The position numbers were made by a program, and so were the translations under genes. A model generated the notes under the pieces. That model worked only from the letters and a program-made list of their open reading frames with translations, made no database searches and was not told the origin of the DNA. A DNA stretch of 7,558 bases, taken from positions 1 through 7,558 of the forward strand of contig CAKOHL010000056.1 in NCBI GenBank assembly GCA_934085635.1, read 5' to 3'. Of this stretch, positions 1 through 6,090 are shown one piece after another. Position 1 is the stretch's first letter, and each line of letters opens with the position of its first letter. Source of the stretch: an uncultured Bacilli bacterium. GTDB lineage: Bacteria; Bacillota_I; Bacilli_A; RF39; UBA660.

Positions 1-1350
1 GTGTATAAAATAACAAGTACAGATGGTGGATATAATATGACTGAGTTTGCTGATTTACCTAAAACCTCTTCTGTTAAAGATAGGGTACTTGCTTATAATG
101 TTAGTATAGAAAAAGGTAAAACACATACTTACACTATTGTTGTAAATTATAATAGTAGTGATACAGTAGATCAGTCTGATGATATGGAAAAAGAACTTAG
201 TGGTCAAATATATATTACTAAGGGTTCTGAAAGATCTACTTTGGCTAATCAATTACTTTTAGATAACCCTACAATAAGTACAAGAAGTGATTTTAGTACA
301 CCATTTACGACTAATACAGCAAATACTTTATATAAAACAACTGAAAACGGAACAGACGTATATTATTTTGCAGGACAAGATTATGGGGATACTCTGATAA
401 ACAACTGGGTAAAATTTGGAAAATATCAGAATGATTATATAAAGTATAAAGGTTATGCTTCTTCAACTAGTAGTAGTTATAAAGAGTATTCTACAATGGA
501 AGAATGCACATCAGCTACTTCTTACAAAACTAATTGTACGGCATTTTGGTATGCTAGCAAAGGCGATGATATGTACTGGAGAATAATAAGAACAAATGCA
601 GACGGAAGCATAAGATTGTTGTATTCTGGAACTAGTCCAGATACAACTAATGGTAGCATAGGAGAAAGTGAGTATAACGGAACCATAAATGCTCCAAAAT
701 ATATAGGATATATGTATGGAAACAGTGATACTACATTAGAAGAAGCAAGAACAAATACAAATGATAGTACAATAAAGACATATATAGATAATTGGTATGA
801 AAATAATTTAACATCATATACAAATTATTTAAGCAATGATGCAATATATTGTGATGATAGAGAGCTTGCAAGTGGAGGAACATACTCAACAACCGTTCCG
901 TTTAGTTTTAGACCATATGAAAGATTATATACAAATAAAACACCAACATACGATTGTACAAATAGTAAAGATGCATTTTCGAGTAGCAGTGCAGAAGCAA
1001 AACTAAAATATCCAATAGCTTTAATGACAGCAGATGAAATATCATATGCAGGAGGAGTGGTAGCTCAGAATGCATCAATGTGGTACTATTCGAATAGTTT
1101 GGAAGGTAGTTCTATAAGTTCAAACTATTGGTGGCTTCTTTCACCAGCAGAATTTCGTCGACAACAAATTGTTGTGTCTACTACTTGGGCCGTAAGTGCT
1201 AAAAATAATCCCGGCAGAATGATAAGCATCACTGTTACAACTGCTAGTGCCGTTCGCCCTGTCACAAGCTTAAAGTCTTGCGCACAATGGAAAAGTGGAG
1301 ACGGGTCAGCCGATAATCCATACGAAATAGAAATGAATGGAGGATGCTAA
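1..1350 (+). CDS. Exported surface protein with C-type-lectin/DUF6273-like C-terminus, 5'-truncated; candidate DGR target
   Basis: The frame is open from the first base, and no signal peptide or ribosome binding site is visible, so the gene very probably begins upstream and the GTG at position 1 is not a real start. Visible residues 1-80 are beta-rich and resemble the end of a TasA/camelysin-type domain (HTYTIVVNY, DQSDDM, LSGQIYIT). Residues 110-212 carry a module known from gut Firmicutes surface proteins: LYKTTENGTDVYYF, NNWVKFG and YWRIIRTNADGSIRLL. Residues 340-445 resemble the DUF6273/C-type-lectin fold: MTADEISYAGG, YWWLLSP, AVRPVTSLKS and GDGSADNPYEI. There are six cysteines (169, 179, 284, 319, 427 and the last residue 449), consistent with an extracellular protein. 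There is no LPXTG motif. Residues 383-417 are the part expected to vary among homologs and have unusual base composition. Ligand and exact function are unknown. The domain assignments are from recognised motifs, not a search. Confidence 0.82.
   Translation: MYKITSTDGGYNMTEFADLPKTSSVKDRVLAYNVSIEKGKTHTYTIVVNYNSSDTVDQSDDMEKELSGQIYITKGSERSTLANQLLLDNPTISTRSDFSTPFTTNTANTLYKTTENGTDVYYFAGQDYGDTLINNWVKFGKYQNDYIKYKGYASSTSSSYKEYSTMEECTSATSYKTNCTAFWYASKGDDMYWRIIRTNADGSIRLLYSGTSPDTTNGSIGESEYNGTINAPKYIGYMYGNSDTTLEEARTNTNDSTIKTYIDNWYENNLTSYTNYLSNDAIYCDDRELASGGTYSTTVPFSFRPYERLYTNKTPTYDCTNSKDAFSSSSAEAKLKYPIALMTADEISYAGGVVAQNASMWYYSNSLEGSSISSNYWWLLSPAEFRRQQIVVSTTWAVSAKNNPGRMISITVTTASAVRPVTSLKSCAQWKSGDGSADNPYEIEMNGGC
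1141..1263 (+). other. Putative variable repeat (VR) of a diversity-generating retroelement
   Basis: This stretch encodes residues 381-421, between the conserved SP (after YWWLL) and AVRPV anchors of the lectin-like domain. I counted 45% G+C in 1141-1200, 45% in 1201-1260 and 48% in 1261-1320, against 17% in 781-840 and 35% in one lepA line (2221-2280). C-ending codons that are rare elsewhere cluster here (gcc, ccc, ggc, agc, atc, cgc, gtc). Many codons end in C or T with varied first two bases, as expected if AAC/AAT codons in an adenine-rich template had been mutagenised. The GC-rich run at 1249-1263 (11 of 15 G/C) encodes AVRPV and sits where an initiation-of-mutagenic-homing site would lie. 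DGR targets commonly carry the VR at the 3' end of a C-type-lectin domain. No template repeat or reverse transcriptase is in the window, so this is inference. Confidence 0.45.
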
Positions 1351-1353
1351 TTT

Positions 1354-1380
1354 AAATAGAGAATTATCTCTATTTTTCTT
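1354..1380 (+). terminator. Intrinsic terminator after the surface-protein gene
   Basis: A perfect 9-bp stem, AAATAGAGA (1354-1362) with TCTCTATTT (1367-1375), closes a 4-nt ATTA loop four bases after the stop codon. A short T-rich tract (TTCTTT) follows. The stem is A/T-rich but long. In a DGR target, a hairpin downstream of the variable repeat could also play a role in homing. The terminator reading is simpler. Confidence 0.75.
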
Positions 1381-1407
1381 TGCATTTTTTTATTAGAATG
1401 ATATACT
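1379..1407 (+). promoter_or_regulatory. Promoter of the HD-domain gene
   Basis: A -10 box TATACT (1402-1407) is preceded by TG at 1399-1400, giving an extended -10. It lies 17 bp from a weak -35 TTTGCA (1379-1384), which overlaps the end of the preceding terminator. The expected transcript start near 1414 leaves a leader of about 17 nt that contains the ribosome binding site GAGGT (1421-1425). Confidence 0.6.
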
Positions 1408-1430
1408 ATTATTACAGGAAGAGGTAATGT

Positions 1431-2138
1431 ATGTTAGAAAAAGTTAAAGAAGAAGTTGTAAAGCTTCATAAAGATGATAAAACAGGGCACGATATAAATC
1501 ATATAGAAAATGTACTTAAGTTATCACTTGAGTTTTCTAAAGATTATAAAGATATTAATTTGACTTTGTTAACTTTAATTAGTTTACTTCACGATGCTGA
1601 TGATGTTAAACTTTTTAGTACCAATGATTATGCTAATACTAAAAAAATAATGAAAGAAGCAAAGGTGTGCAATAACTTACAAAAGTTAGTTTTAAGTGAA
1701 ATTAGTTCTATTGGTTTTGGTAAGAGACTTGAAGGAGCTGTTCCAAAAACTGTAGAAGGTAAAATTGTATCTGATGCTGATATGTGTGAAGCACTTGGTA
1801 TAAAAGGATTATTGAGAATTAATATGTATGCTAAGTCAAGAGGAAACGTGTTCTTTGATAAAAATATTTATCCAGTAGAATTTATTAATAAAGATAATTA
1901 TAGATATTCTGGTAAGACTAGTATATGTCACGTATTTGAAAAGTTATTAAAACTTGAATATTATATGCTAACAGAAGAAGGATATAGAGAAGCTACTATA
2001 AGAACAGATGAACTAGTTAGATTTTTAGTAGAGTTCTTTAATGAAGAGAAAGCATATGAATGGAATAAATATTTATTTAGTTATTTAAAGAAACTTAATA
2101 GAACTTATAAGGGTTATAGTCGTATAAAGGCTAAATAA
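1431..2138 (+). CDS. HD-domain phosphohydrolase-like protein (YedJ-type)
   Basis: The 235-residue protein has the HD-superfamily metal site in order: GHDINHIENV with H20/H24, the doublet LLHDADD with H54-D55, and SDAD at 114-117. After SDAD comes MCEALGIKGLLR, which parallels the DADRLDAIGAIGIAR segment of the YedJ group. A helical C-terminus follows with CHVFEKLLKLEYYMLTEEG and a later R-rich helix, also typical of that group (eKLlkL.d.m.T..g). HD proteins hydrolyse phosphate esters, often of nucleotides, using bound divalent metal. The substrate here is unknown. It is predicted cytosolic, with no signal peptide or membrane segment. The start ATG has GAGGT five bases upstream and its own promoter. 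It precedes lepA by about 50 bp, but lepA has a separate promoter-like sequence. Confidence is high for the fold and low for the substrate. Confidence 0.88.
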   Translation: MLEKVKEEVVKLHKDDKTGHDINHIENVLKLSLEFSKDYKDINLTLLTLISLLHDADDVKLFSTNDYANTKKIMKEAKVCNNLQKLVLSEISSIGFGKRLEGAVPKTVEGKIVSDADMCEALGIKGLLRINMYAKSRGNVFFDKNIYPVEFINKDNYRYSGKTSICHVFEKLLKLEYYMLTEEGYREATIRTDELVRFLVEFFNEEKAYEWNKYLFSYLKKLNRTYKGYSRIKAK

Positions 2139-2141
2139 CTC

Positions 2142-2170
2142 TTTTTTTAAGTCTATTTTTATGATATACT
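2142..2170 (+). promoter_or_regulatory. Promoter of lepA
   Basis: TATACT (2165-2170) with TG at 2162-2163 forms an extended -10 identical to the one before the HD-domain gene (TGATATACT). The -35 position 17 bp upstream is a T-run (2142-2147) and is poor, so the extended -10 probably carries the activity. The predicted start near 2177 gives a very short leader. Confidence 0.5.
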
Positions 2171-2177
2171 TTTAATC

Positions 2178-2184
2178 GGATGTG
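2178..2184 (+). promoter_or_regulatory. Shine-Dalgarno sequence that fixes the lepA start
   Basis: GGATGTG differs by one base from GGAGGTG and lies six bases before ATG 2191. The in-frame GTG at 2182 is part of this Shine-Dalgarno sequence and only about 5 nt from the predicted transcript start, so it is unlikely to be the initiation codon. Confidence 0.65.
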
Positions 2185-2190
2185 AAATTT

Positions 2191-3975
2191 ATGAATATGG
2201 ATAAAATTAGGAATTTCAGTATCATTGCACATATAGATCACGGTAAGAGTACACTTGCTGATAGAATACTTGACATATGTGGTAATGTTACAGATAGGGA
2301 AAAGAAAGCACAACTTCTTGATAATATGGATATTGAAAGAGAAAGAGGTATTACTATTAAGCTAAATGCTGTTGAACTTAAGTATAAAGGTTATACTCTT
2401 CATTTAATAGATACTCCTGGTCACGTAGACTTTAGTTATGAAGTTTCTAGAAGTCTTGCTGCTTGTGAAGGCGCTATTTTAGTTGTAGATGCTACTCAAG
2501 GTATAGAAGCACAGACTCTTGCTAACCTTTATTTAGCGCTTGAAAATGATTTAACTATAATTCCAGTTATTAATAAAATTGATTTACCTAATGCAGATCC
2601 AGAAAGAGTAAAAGATGAACTTGTTAAAACTATAGGATTTGATAGAGATGAAATACTTTGTGTAAGTGGTAAAACTGGAGAAGGTGTGGACGTGCTTATG
2701 GACGCAATTATTGAAAGAGTTCCTGCTCCTAAGAGTACTTCTTCTAATTTGCGTGCTTTAATATTCGATTCTTATTTTGATAGTTATAAAGGGATAGTTG
2801 CGCTTATTAAAGTTGTTGATGGAGAAGTTAAGATTAAAGATAAGATTAAAATGATATCAACTGGTGCAGTTTATGAAGTTACTTCTCTTGGTAAGACAAC
2901 ACCGAAAGATAGTCCTAGAGAAATGTTATCTAGTGGAGAAGTTGGATATTTAACTGCGAGTATTAAAAGTATTGAAGACGTTAGAGTAGGAGATACTATC
3001 ATATTAGATGGACACGATTTAGAGGCACTTCCTGGGTATAAACCTATGAAACCTATGGTTTACAGTGGAATATTCCCTATAGACAGTAGTAAATATGGCA
3101 ATTTAAAAGAAGCACTTATGAAATTAAAACTTAATGATGCTGCTCTTACTTTTGAACCAGAAAAATCAGACGCTTTAGGATTTGGATTTAGATGTGGATT
3201 TTTAGGACTTCTTCATATGGAAATAGTAGAAGAAAGAATAGAAAGAGAATTTAATATTGAACTTATTGCAACTAGTCCAAGTGTTATATATGAAGTTGAA
3301 CTTAATAATGGAGAAATTATTAGTATTGATAGTCCTAATAAAATGCCTGATGCTAGTAAAATCAAATGTATAAAAGAACCATTTGTTAAAACCAATGTAT
3401 TTGTACCTAATGAATATGTTGGAAGTGTTATGGAACTTTGTCAGGATAAAAGAGGTATTTATAAAAATGTTGAATATATTGATGAAAAAAGAGTAAATGT
3501 TATTTATGAACTTCCTCTTTCTGAAATAGTTTATGATTTCTTTGATAAATTAAAGAGTTTTACTAAAGGTTATGCATCTTTTGATTATGAGTTTATTGGT
3601 AATAAAGAAAGTAAACTTGTTAAGTTAGATATTCTTCTTAATGGGGAAATTGTTGATGCTCTTAGTATTATTGTACATAAAGATGATGCATATAAACGTG
3701 GTAAAGTTATTGTAGAAAATTTAAAGAAAATAATTCCTAGACAGATGTTCACTGTACCAATTCAAGCTAGTATTGGATCTCGTGTTATAGCAAGAGAAAC
3801 ACTTTCTGCTATGAAAAAGAATGTACTTGCTAAGTGTTATGGTGGAGATGTTAGTAGAAAACGTAAACTTCTTGAGAAACAAAAAGAAGGTAAGAAACGT
3901 ATGAAACAAGTAGGTAGCGTAGAAGTACCTCAAGAAGCATTCCTATCTGTTTTGAGTGTAGATAAGAAAGAATAA
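2191..3975 (+). CDS. lepA: Elongation factor 4 (LepA), ribosome back-translocating GTPase
   Basis: LepA is a translational GTPase related to EF-G that binds the 70S ribosome and acts on stalled or mis-translocated complexes. With the start at ATG 2191 the product is 594 residues, the normal family size of about 600. GTPase motifs are intact: G1 AHIDHGKST (13-21), switch-I ERGITI (51-56), G3 DTPGH (74-78) and G4 NKID (128-131). Domain II follows from about residue 185, then the EF-G-like domains III and V with GFGFRCGFLGLLHMEI. The LepA-specific C-terminal domain ends in the basic AKCYGGDVSRKRKLLEKQKEGKKRMKQ segment (written here only as a region near residues 548-575). Two GTG/ATG alternatives exist (2182 and 2197), but the ribosome binding site favours 2191. 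It has its own promoter and terminator, so it appears monocistronic. Identity is very secure. Confidence 0.98.
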   Translation: MNMDKIRNFSIIAHIDHGKSTLADRILDICGNVTDREKKAQLLDNMDIERERGITIKLNAVELKYKGYTLHLIDTPGHVDFSYEVSRSLAACEGAILVVDATQGIEAQTLANLYLALENDLTIIPVINKIDLPNADPERVKDELVKTIGFDRDEILCVSGKTGEGVDVLMDAIIERVPAPKSTSSNLRALIFDSYFDSYKGIVALIKVVDGEVKIKDKIKMISTGAVYEVTSLGKTTPKDSPREMLSSGEVGYLTASIKSIEDVRVGDTIILDGHDLEALPGYKPMKPMVYSGIFPIDSSKYGNLKEALMKLKLNDAALTFEPEKSDALGFGFRCGFLGLLHMEIVEERIEREFNIELIATSPSVIYEVELNNGEIISIDSPNKMPDASKIKCIKEPFVKTNVFVPNEYVGSVMELCQDKRGIYKNVEYIDEKRVNVIYELPLSEIVYDFFDKLKSFTKGYASFDYEFIGNKESKLVKLDILLNGEIVDALSIIVHKDDAYKRGKVIVENLKKIIPRQMFTVPIQASIGSRVIARETLSAMKKNVLAKCYGGDVSRKRKLLEKQKEGKKRMKQVGSVEVPQEAFLSVLSVDKKE

Positions 3976-4001
3976 GATTAGCATATAATGCTAGTTTTTT
4001 T
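3976..4001 (+). terminator. Intrinsic terminator of lepA
   Basis: TAGCAT (3979-3984) pairs with ATGCTA (3988-3993) around a 3-nt loop. The stem is extended outward by G-T and A-T pairs into a seven-T run (3995-4001). It begins directly after the lepA stop codon. Confidence 0.85.
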
Positions 4002-4022
4002 CATAAAACTTATATGTTCATA

Positions 4023-4050
4023 TTGACTTAATTAAAAAAATTGCTATAAT
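4023..4050 (+). promoter_or_regulatory. glyS: Promoter of the glyS T-box leader
   Basis: TTGACT (4023-4028) and a perfect TATAAT (4045-4050) are separated by 16 bp, with TG at 4042-4043 extending the -10. This is the strongest promoter-like sequence in the window. Transcription should start near 4057, about 137 nt before the glyS ATG. Confidence 0.8.
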
Positions 4051-4056
4051 TTAAGT

Positions 4057-4180
4057 ATGCAGTGATGATGAGCGTGGAAAACTCGGAGCTATATAAATAG
4101 AGATGATTCTTCTAGAATAATTTAGGTGGAACCGCTGGCGCATGCTAGTCCTAATGTTTTAGAAGTTTTTATTTTAAGAA
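4057..4180 (+). promoter_or_regulatory. glyS: Glycine T-box riboswitch leader (compact form)
   Basis: The T-box core GGUGGAACCGC (4125-4135) is present. UGGA at 4127-4130 would pair with UCCA, matching the U discriminator base usual for bacterial tRNA-Gly. The antiterminator can be drawn as A1 UUAGG (4122-4126) with CCUAA (4150-4154), bulge UGGAACC (4127-4133) and A2 GCUGG (4134-4138) with CUAGU (4145-4149). A stem III hairpin AUUCU/AGAAU sits at 4106-4118. A T-rich tract (4166-4175) lies downstream of UUUUAGAAG. A candidate glycine specifier codon GGA is at 4076-4078, followed by A. Uncharged tRNA-Gly binding should favour glyS expression. Stem I would be under 50 nt, much shorter than in Bacillus leaders, and its fold is not resolved by eye. 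Confidence 0.85.
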
Positions 4181-4193
4181 AGAAGGTATATAA

Positions 4194-5573
4194 ATGGAAA
4201 AAGAATTAACAATGGATAAGTTAGTTAACTTATGTAAACAATATGGTTTTATATTTCAAGGTAGTGAGATTTATGGTGGACTTGCAAATACTTGGGACTT
4301 TGGACCAGTGGGTGTGGAACTTAAAAAGAATATAAAAAATGCTTGGATGAAAAAATTTGTACAAGAAGATATTAATAATGTTGGACTTGATTCTGCAATA
4401 CTTATGAATCCTAAAACTTGGGAAGCAAGTGGACACCTAAGTACATTTAGTGATCCTTTAATTGATTGCCGTGAATGTAAAACAAGATGCAGGGCTGATA
4501 ACCTAATTAATGATTTTACTAATTCTAACTTAGGAGATTCACTTACTAATGAAGAAAGAATTAATTATATTAATGAACATAAGGTACCTTGTCCTAAATG
4601 TGGTAAATGTAATTTTACTGATATAAGAGAATTTAATTTAATGTTTAAAACTTTTCAAGGTGTTACTGAAGACTCTAAAAATGTAGTATATTTAAGACCT
4701 GAAACTGCACAAGGTATATTTGTTAACTTTATGAATGTTCAAAGAAGTATGAGACTCAAAGTACCTTTTGGTATAGGGCAAGTAGGTAAATCATTTAGAA
4801 ACGAAATAACTCCAGGTAACTTTATATTTAGAGTAAGAGAATTCGAACAAATGGAACTTGAATTTTTCTGTAAACCAGGAACTGAACTTGATTGGTTTAA
4901 ATATTATAAAGATAAATGTAAAAATTTCTTACTTAGTTTAGGTATTAAAGAAGAAAACTTAAGACTTAGAGATCACGATAAAGAAGAGTTATCTTTCTAT
5001 AGTAATGCTACAACTGATATTGAATATAAATTCCCATTTGGATGGGGAGAATTATGGGGTATTGCTTCAAGAACTAATTACGATTTATCAAGACATATGG
5101 AAGTATCTAAAGAAAAGTTAGAATATTTAGACCCAGAAACTAATGAAAAATATATTCCTTATGTTATAGAACCAAGTTTAGGTGTTGAAAGACTTGTTTT
5201 AACAATACTTTGTAATAGTTATGATGAAGAAGTTTTAGAAGATGGTACTACTAGAGAAGTAATGAGATTTATTCCTTACTTAGCACCTTATAAAGTAGCA
5301 GTTTTCCCACTTGTAAAGAAATTCCATAGTGAGAAAGCATTAGAAATATATAAAGAACTTTCTAAACACTTTATGTGCACTTATGATGAAAGTGGTAACA
5401 TTGGTAAAAGATATAGAAGAGCAGATGTGATAGGTGTTCCTTTTGCAATTACAATTGATGATGAAACTATTAATAATGGAACAGTAACTGTTAGAGATAG
5501 GGATACAATGGAGCAAATCACTTTAAAACTAGAAGATGTTAAATCATATATAGATAGTAAACTTGAATTTTAA
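4194..5573 (+). CDS. glyS: Glycine--tRNA ligase, single-chain dimeric (alpha2) type
   Basis: This class II synthetase attaches glycine to tRNA-Gly using ATP. Its 459 residues match the alpha2 bacterial/eukaryotic-type enzyme rather than the two-gene alpha2beta2 form. The N-terminus has the family signature YGFIFQGSEIYGGLANTW followed by DFGPVG (35-40). A zinc-binding insertion is suggested by C92-C95 (DCREC) and C133-C136 (CPKC). Motif 2 is FRNEITPGNF...FRVREFEQMELEFF (201-225), with RPETAQGIF (168-176) before it. Glycine-pocket and motif 3 segments are GWGELWGIASRTNYDL (283-298) and EPSLGVERLVL (326-336). The anticodon-binding domain runs from about 360 to the end. GAAGG (4182-4186), seven bases before the ATG, is the ribosome binding site. 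It is governed by the upstream T-box and followed by its own terminator. Confidence 0.98.
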   Translation: MEKELTMDKLVNLCKQYGFIFQGSEIYGGLANTWDFGPVGVELKKNIKNAWMKKFVQEDINNVGLDSAILMNPKTWEASGHLSTFSDPLIDCRECKTRCRADNLINDFTNSNLGDSLTNEERINYINEHKVPCPKCGKCNFTDIREFNLMFKTFQGVTEDSKNVVYLRPETAQGIFVNFMNVQRSMRLKVPFGIGQVGKSFRNEITPGNFIFRVREFEQMELEFFCKPGTELDWFKYYKDKCKNFLLSLGIKEENLRLRDHDKEELSFYSNATTDIEYKFPFGWGELWGIASRTNYDLSRHMEVSKEKLEYLDPETNEKYIPYVIEPSLGVERLVLTILCNSYDEEVLEDGTTREVMRFIPYLAPYKVAVFPLVKKFHSEKALEIYKELSKHFMCTYDESGNIGKRYRRADVIGVPFAITIDDETINNGTVTVRDRDTMEQITLKLEDVKSYIDSKLEF

Positions 5574-5601
5574 AATGCCATTTTATAACTGGCATTTTTT
5601 T
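5572..5601 (+). terminator. Intrinsic terminator of glyS
   Basis: AAAATGCCA (5572-5580) pairs with TGGCATTTT (5590-5598) around a 9-nt loop, and the T-run continues to 5601. It overlaps the last two bases of the glyS stop codon. Confidence 0.87.
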
Positions 5602-5625
5602 CATAAAAAGTTTTTATAAAAAAAG

Positions 5626-5654
5626 TTGATTTAAATATTTAATTATGATAAAAT
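5626..5654 (+). promoter_or_regulatory. Promoter of the sepF-divIVA operon
   Basis: TTGATT (5626-5631) is followed after 17 bp by TAAAAT (5649-5654), with TG at 5646-5647 giving an extended -10. The 11-mer AATTATGATAA that contains this TG is repeated 15 bp downstream (5641-5651 and 5656-5666), so a second overlapping -10 is possible. Confidence 0.6.
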
Positions 5655-5666
5655 TAATTATGATAA
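5641..5666 (+). repeat. 11-bp direct repeat in the sepF promoter
   Basis: AATTATGATAA occurs at 5641-5651 and 5656-5666 with a 15-bp period. It covers the -10 region and the predicted transcript start. It could be a duplicated -10 element, an operator, or simple A/T-rich coincidence. Confidence 0.5.
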
Positions 5667-5681
5667 GAGAGAGTGATTAGA

Positions 5682-6068
5682 GTGGCATTTGGAAAATTTA
5701 AATTATTTGAAACTGATGTAGAAGAAGAAAATCAAACTTCTGATGAAGAATATTATTCAGTTAGTGTAGACGAAGTTAAAAAGGGTGCTACTGGTAAAAT
5801 GATTCTAGTAGAGCCAAGAGCATATAGTGAAAGCCAAGAAATTGCTGATCATTTAAAATCTAGAAATAGTGTAGTTGTTAATTTTAAAAGAGTTACTTCT
5901 GATCAAGCAAAAAGAATAATTGACTTTTTAAGTGGAACATTGTATGCTATAGGAGGAGATTTACAAAAAATAGGCGATGGTATTTATTTATGTACGCCTA
6001 AAAATATAGATGTTCAGGGTCAAATAACTGAAGAAGATAAAAATGTAGAAGACGGGGAAGAATGGTAA
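5682..6068 (+). CDS. sepF: Cell division protein SepF
   Basis: SepF anchors FtsZ to the membrane and bundles FtsZ protofilaments at the septum. The C-terminal core is intact: KMILVEPRAYSESQEIADHL (39-58), VVVNFKRVTSDQAKRIIDFL (64-83) and SGTLYAIGGDLQKIGDGIYL (84-103), ending CTPKNIDV. The N-terminus MAFGKFKLF is short and amphipathic, as expected for the membrane-binding helix, followed by an acidic linker. The start GTG 5682 is chosen because GAGAGTG (5669-5675) lies six bases before it. The upstream in-frame GTG at 5673 is inside that site and would add three residues (131 instead of 128). divIVA follows after 22 bp with no terminator, so the two are cotranscribed. A short acidic tail of about 16 residues follows the core. 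Identity is secure; the exact start is less so. Confidence 0.95.
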   Translation: MAFGKFKLFETDVEEENQTSDEEYYSVSVDEVKKGATGKMILVEPRAYSESQEIADHLKSRNSVVVNFKRVTSDQAKRIIDFLSGTLYAIGGDLQKIGDGIYLCTPKNIDVQGQITEEDKNVEDGEEW

Positions 6069-6090
6069 TATATAGATAGAGGGTGTCCTT

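Noticed and set aside
1..3. GTG at position 1 as the true start of the first gene
   Set aside because: The frame is open to the window edge, no upstream sequence is visible, and the encoded beginning is mid-domain without a signal peptide. A gene entering from the left is more likely.
2079..2148. Inverted repeat AGTTATTTA (2079-2087) / TAAATAACT (2132-2140) followed by a T-run, as a terminator after the HD-domain gene
   Set aside because: The loop would be 44 nt, the stem has one G-C pair, and it reaches into coding sequence. A/T-rich chance pairing is as likely, and the T-run also occupies the lepA -35 position.
55..4436. Minus-strand open frames of 60-70 codons (for example 55-252, 2131-2313, 3213-3395, 3721-3933 and 4230-4436)
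   Set aside because: All but one lie entirely inside strongly supported + strand genes. The exception, 2131-2313, covers the lepA promoter and 5' end. They encode low-complexity F/I/S/L/T-rich peptides with no recognisable domain.
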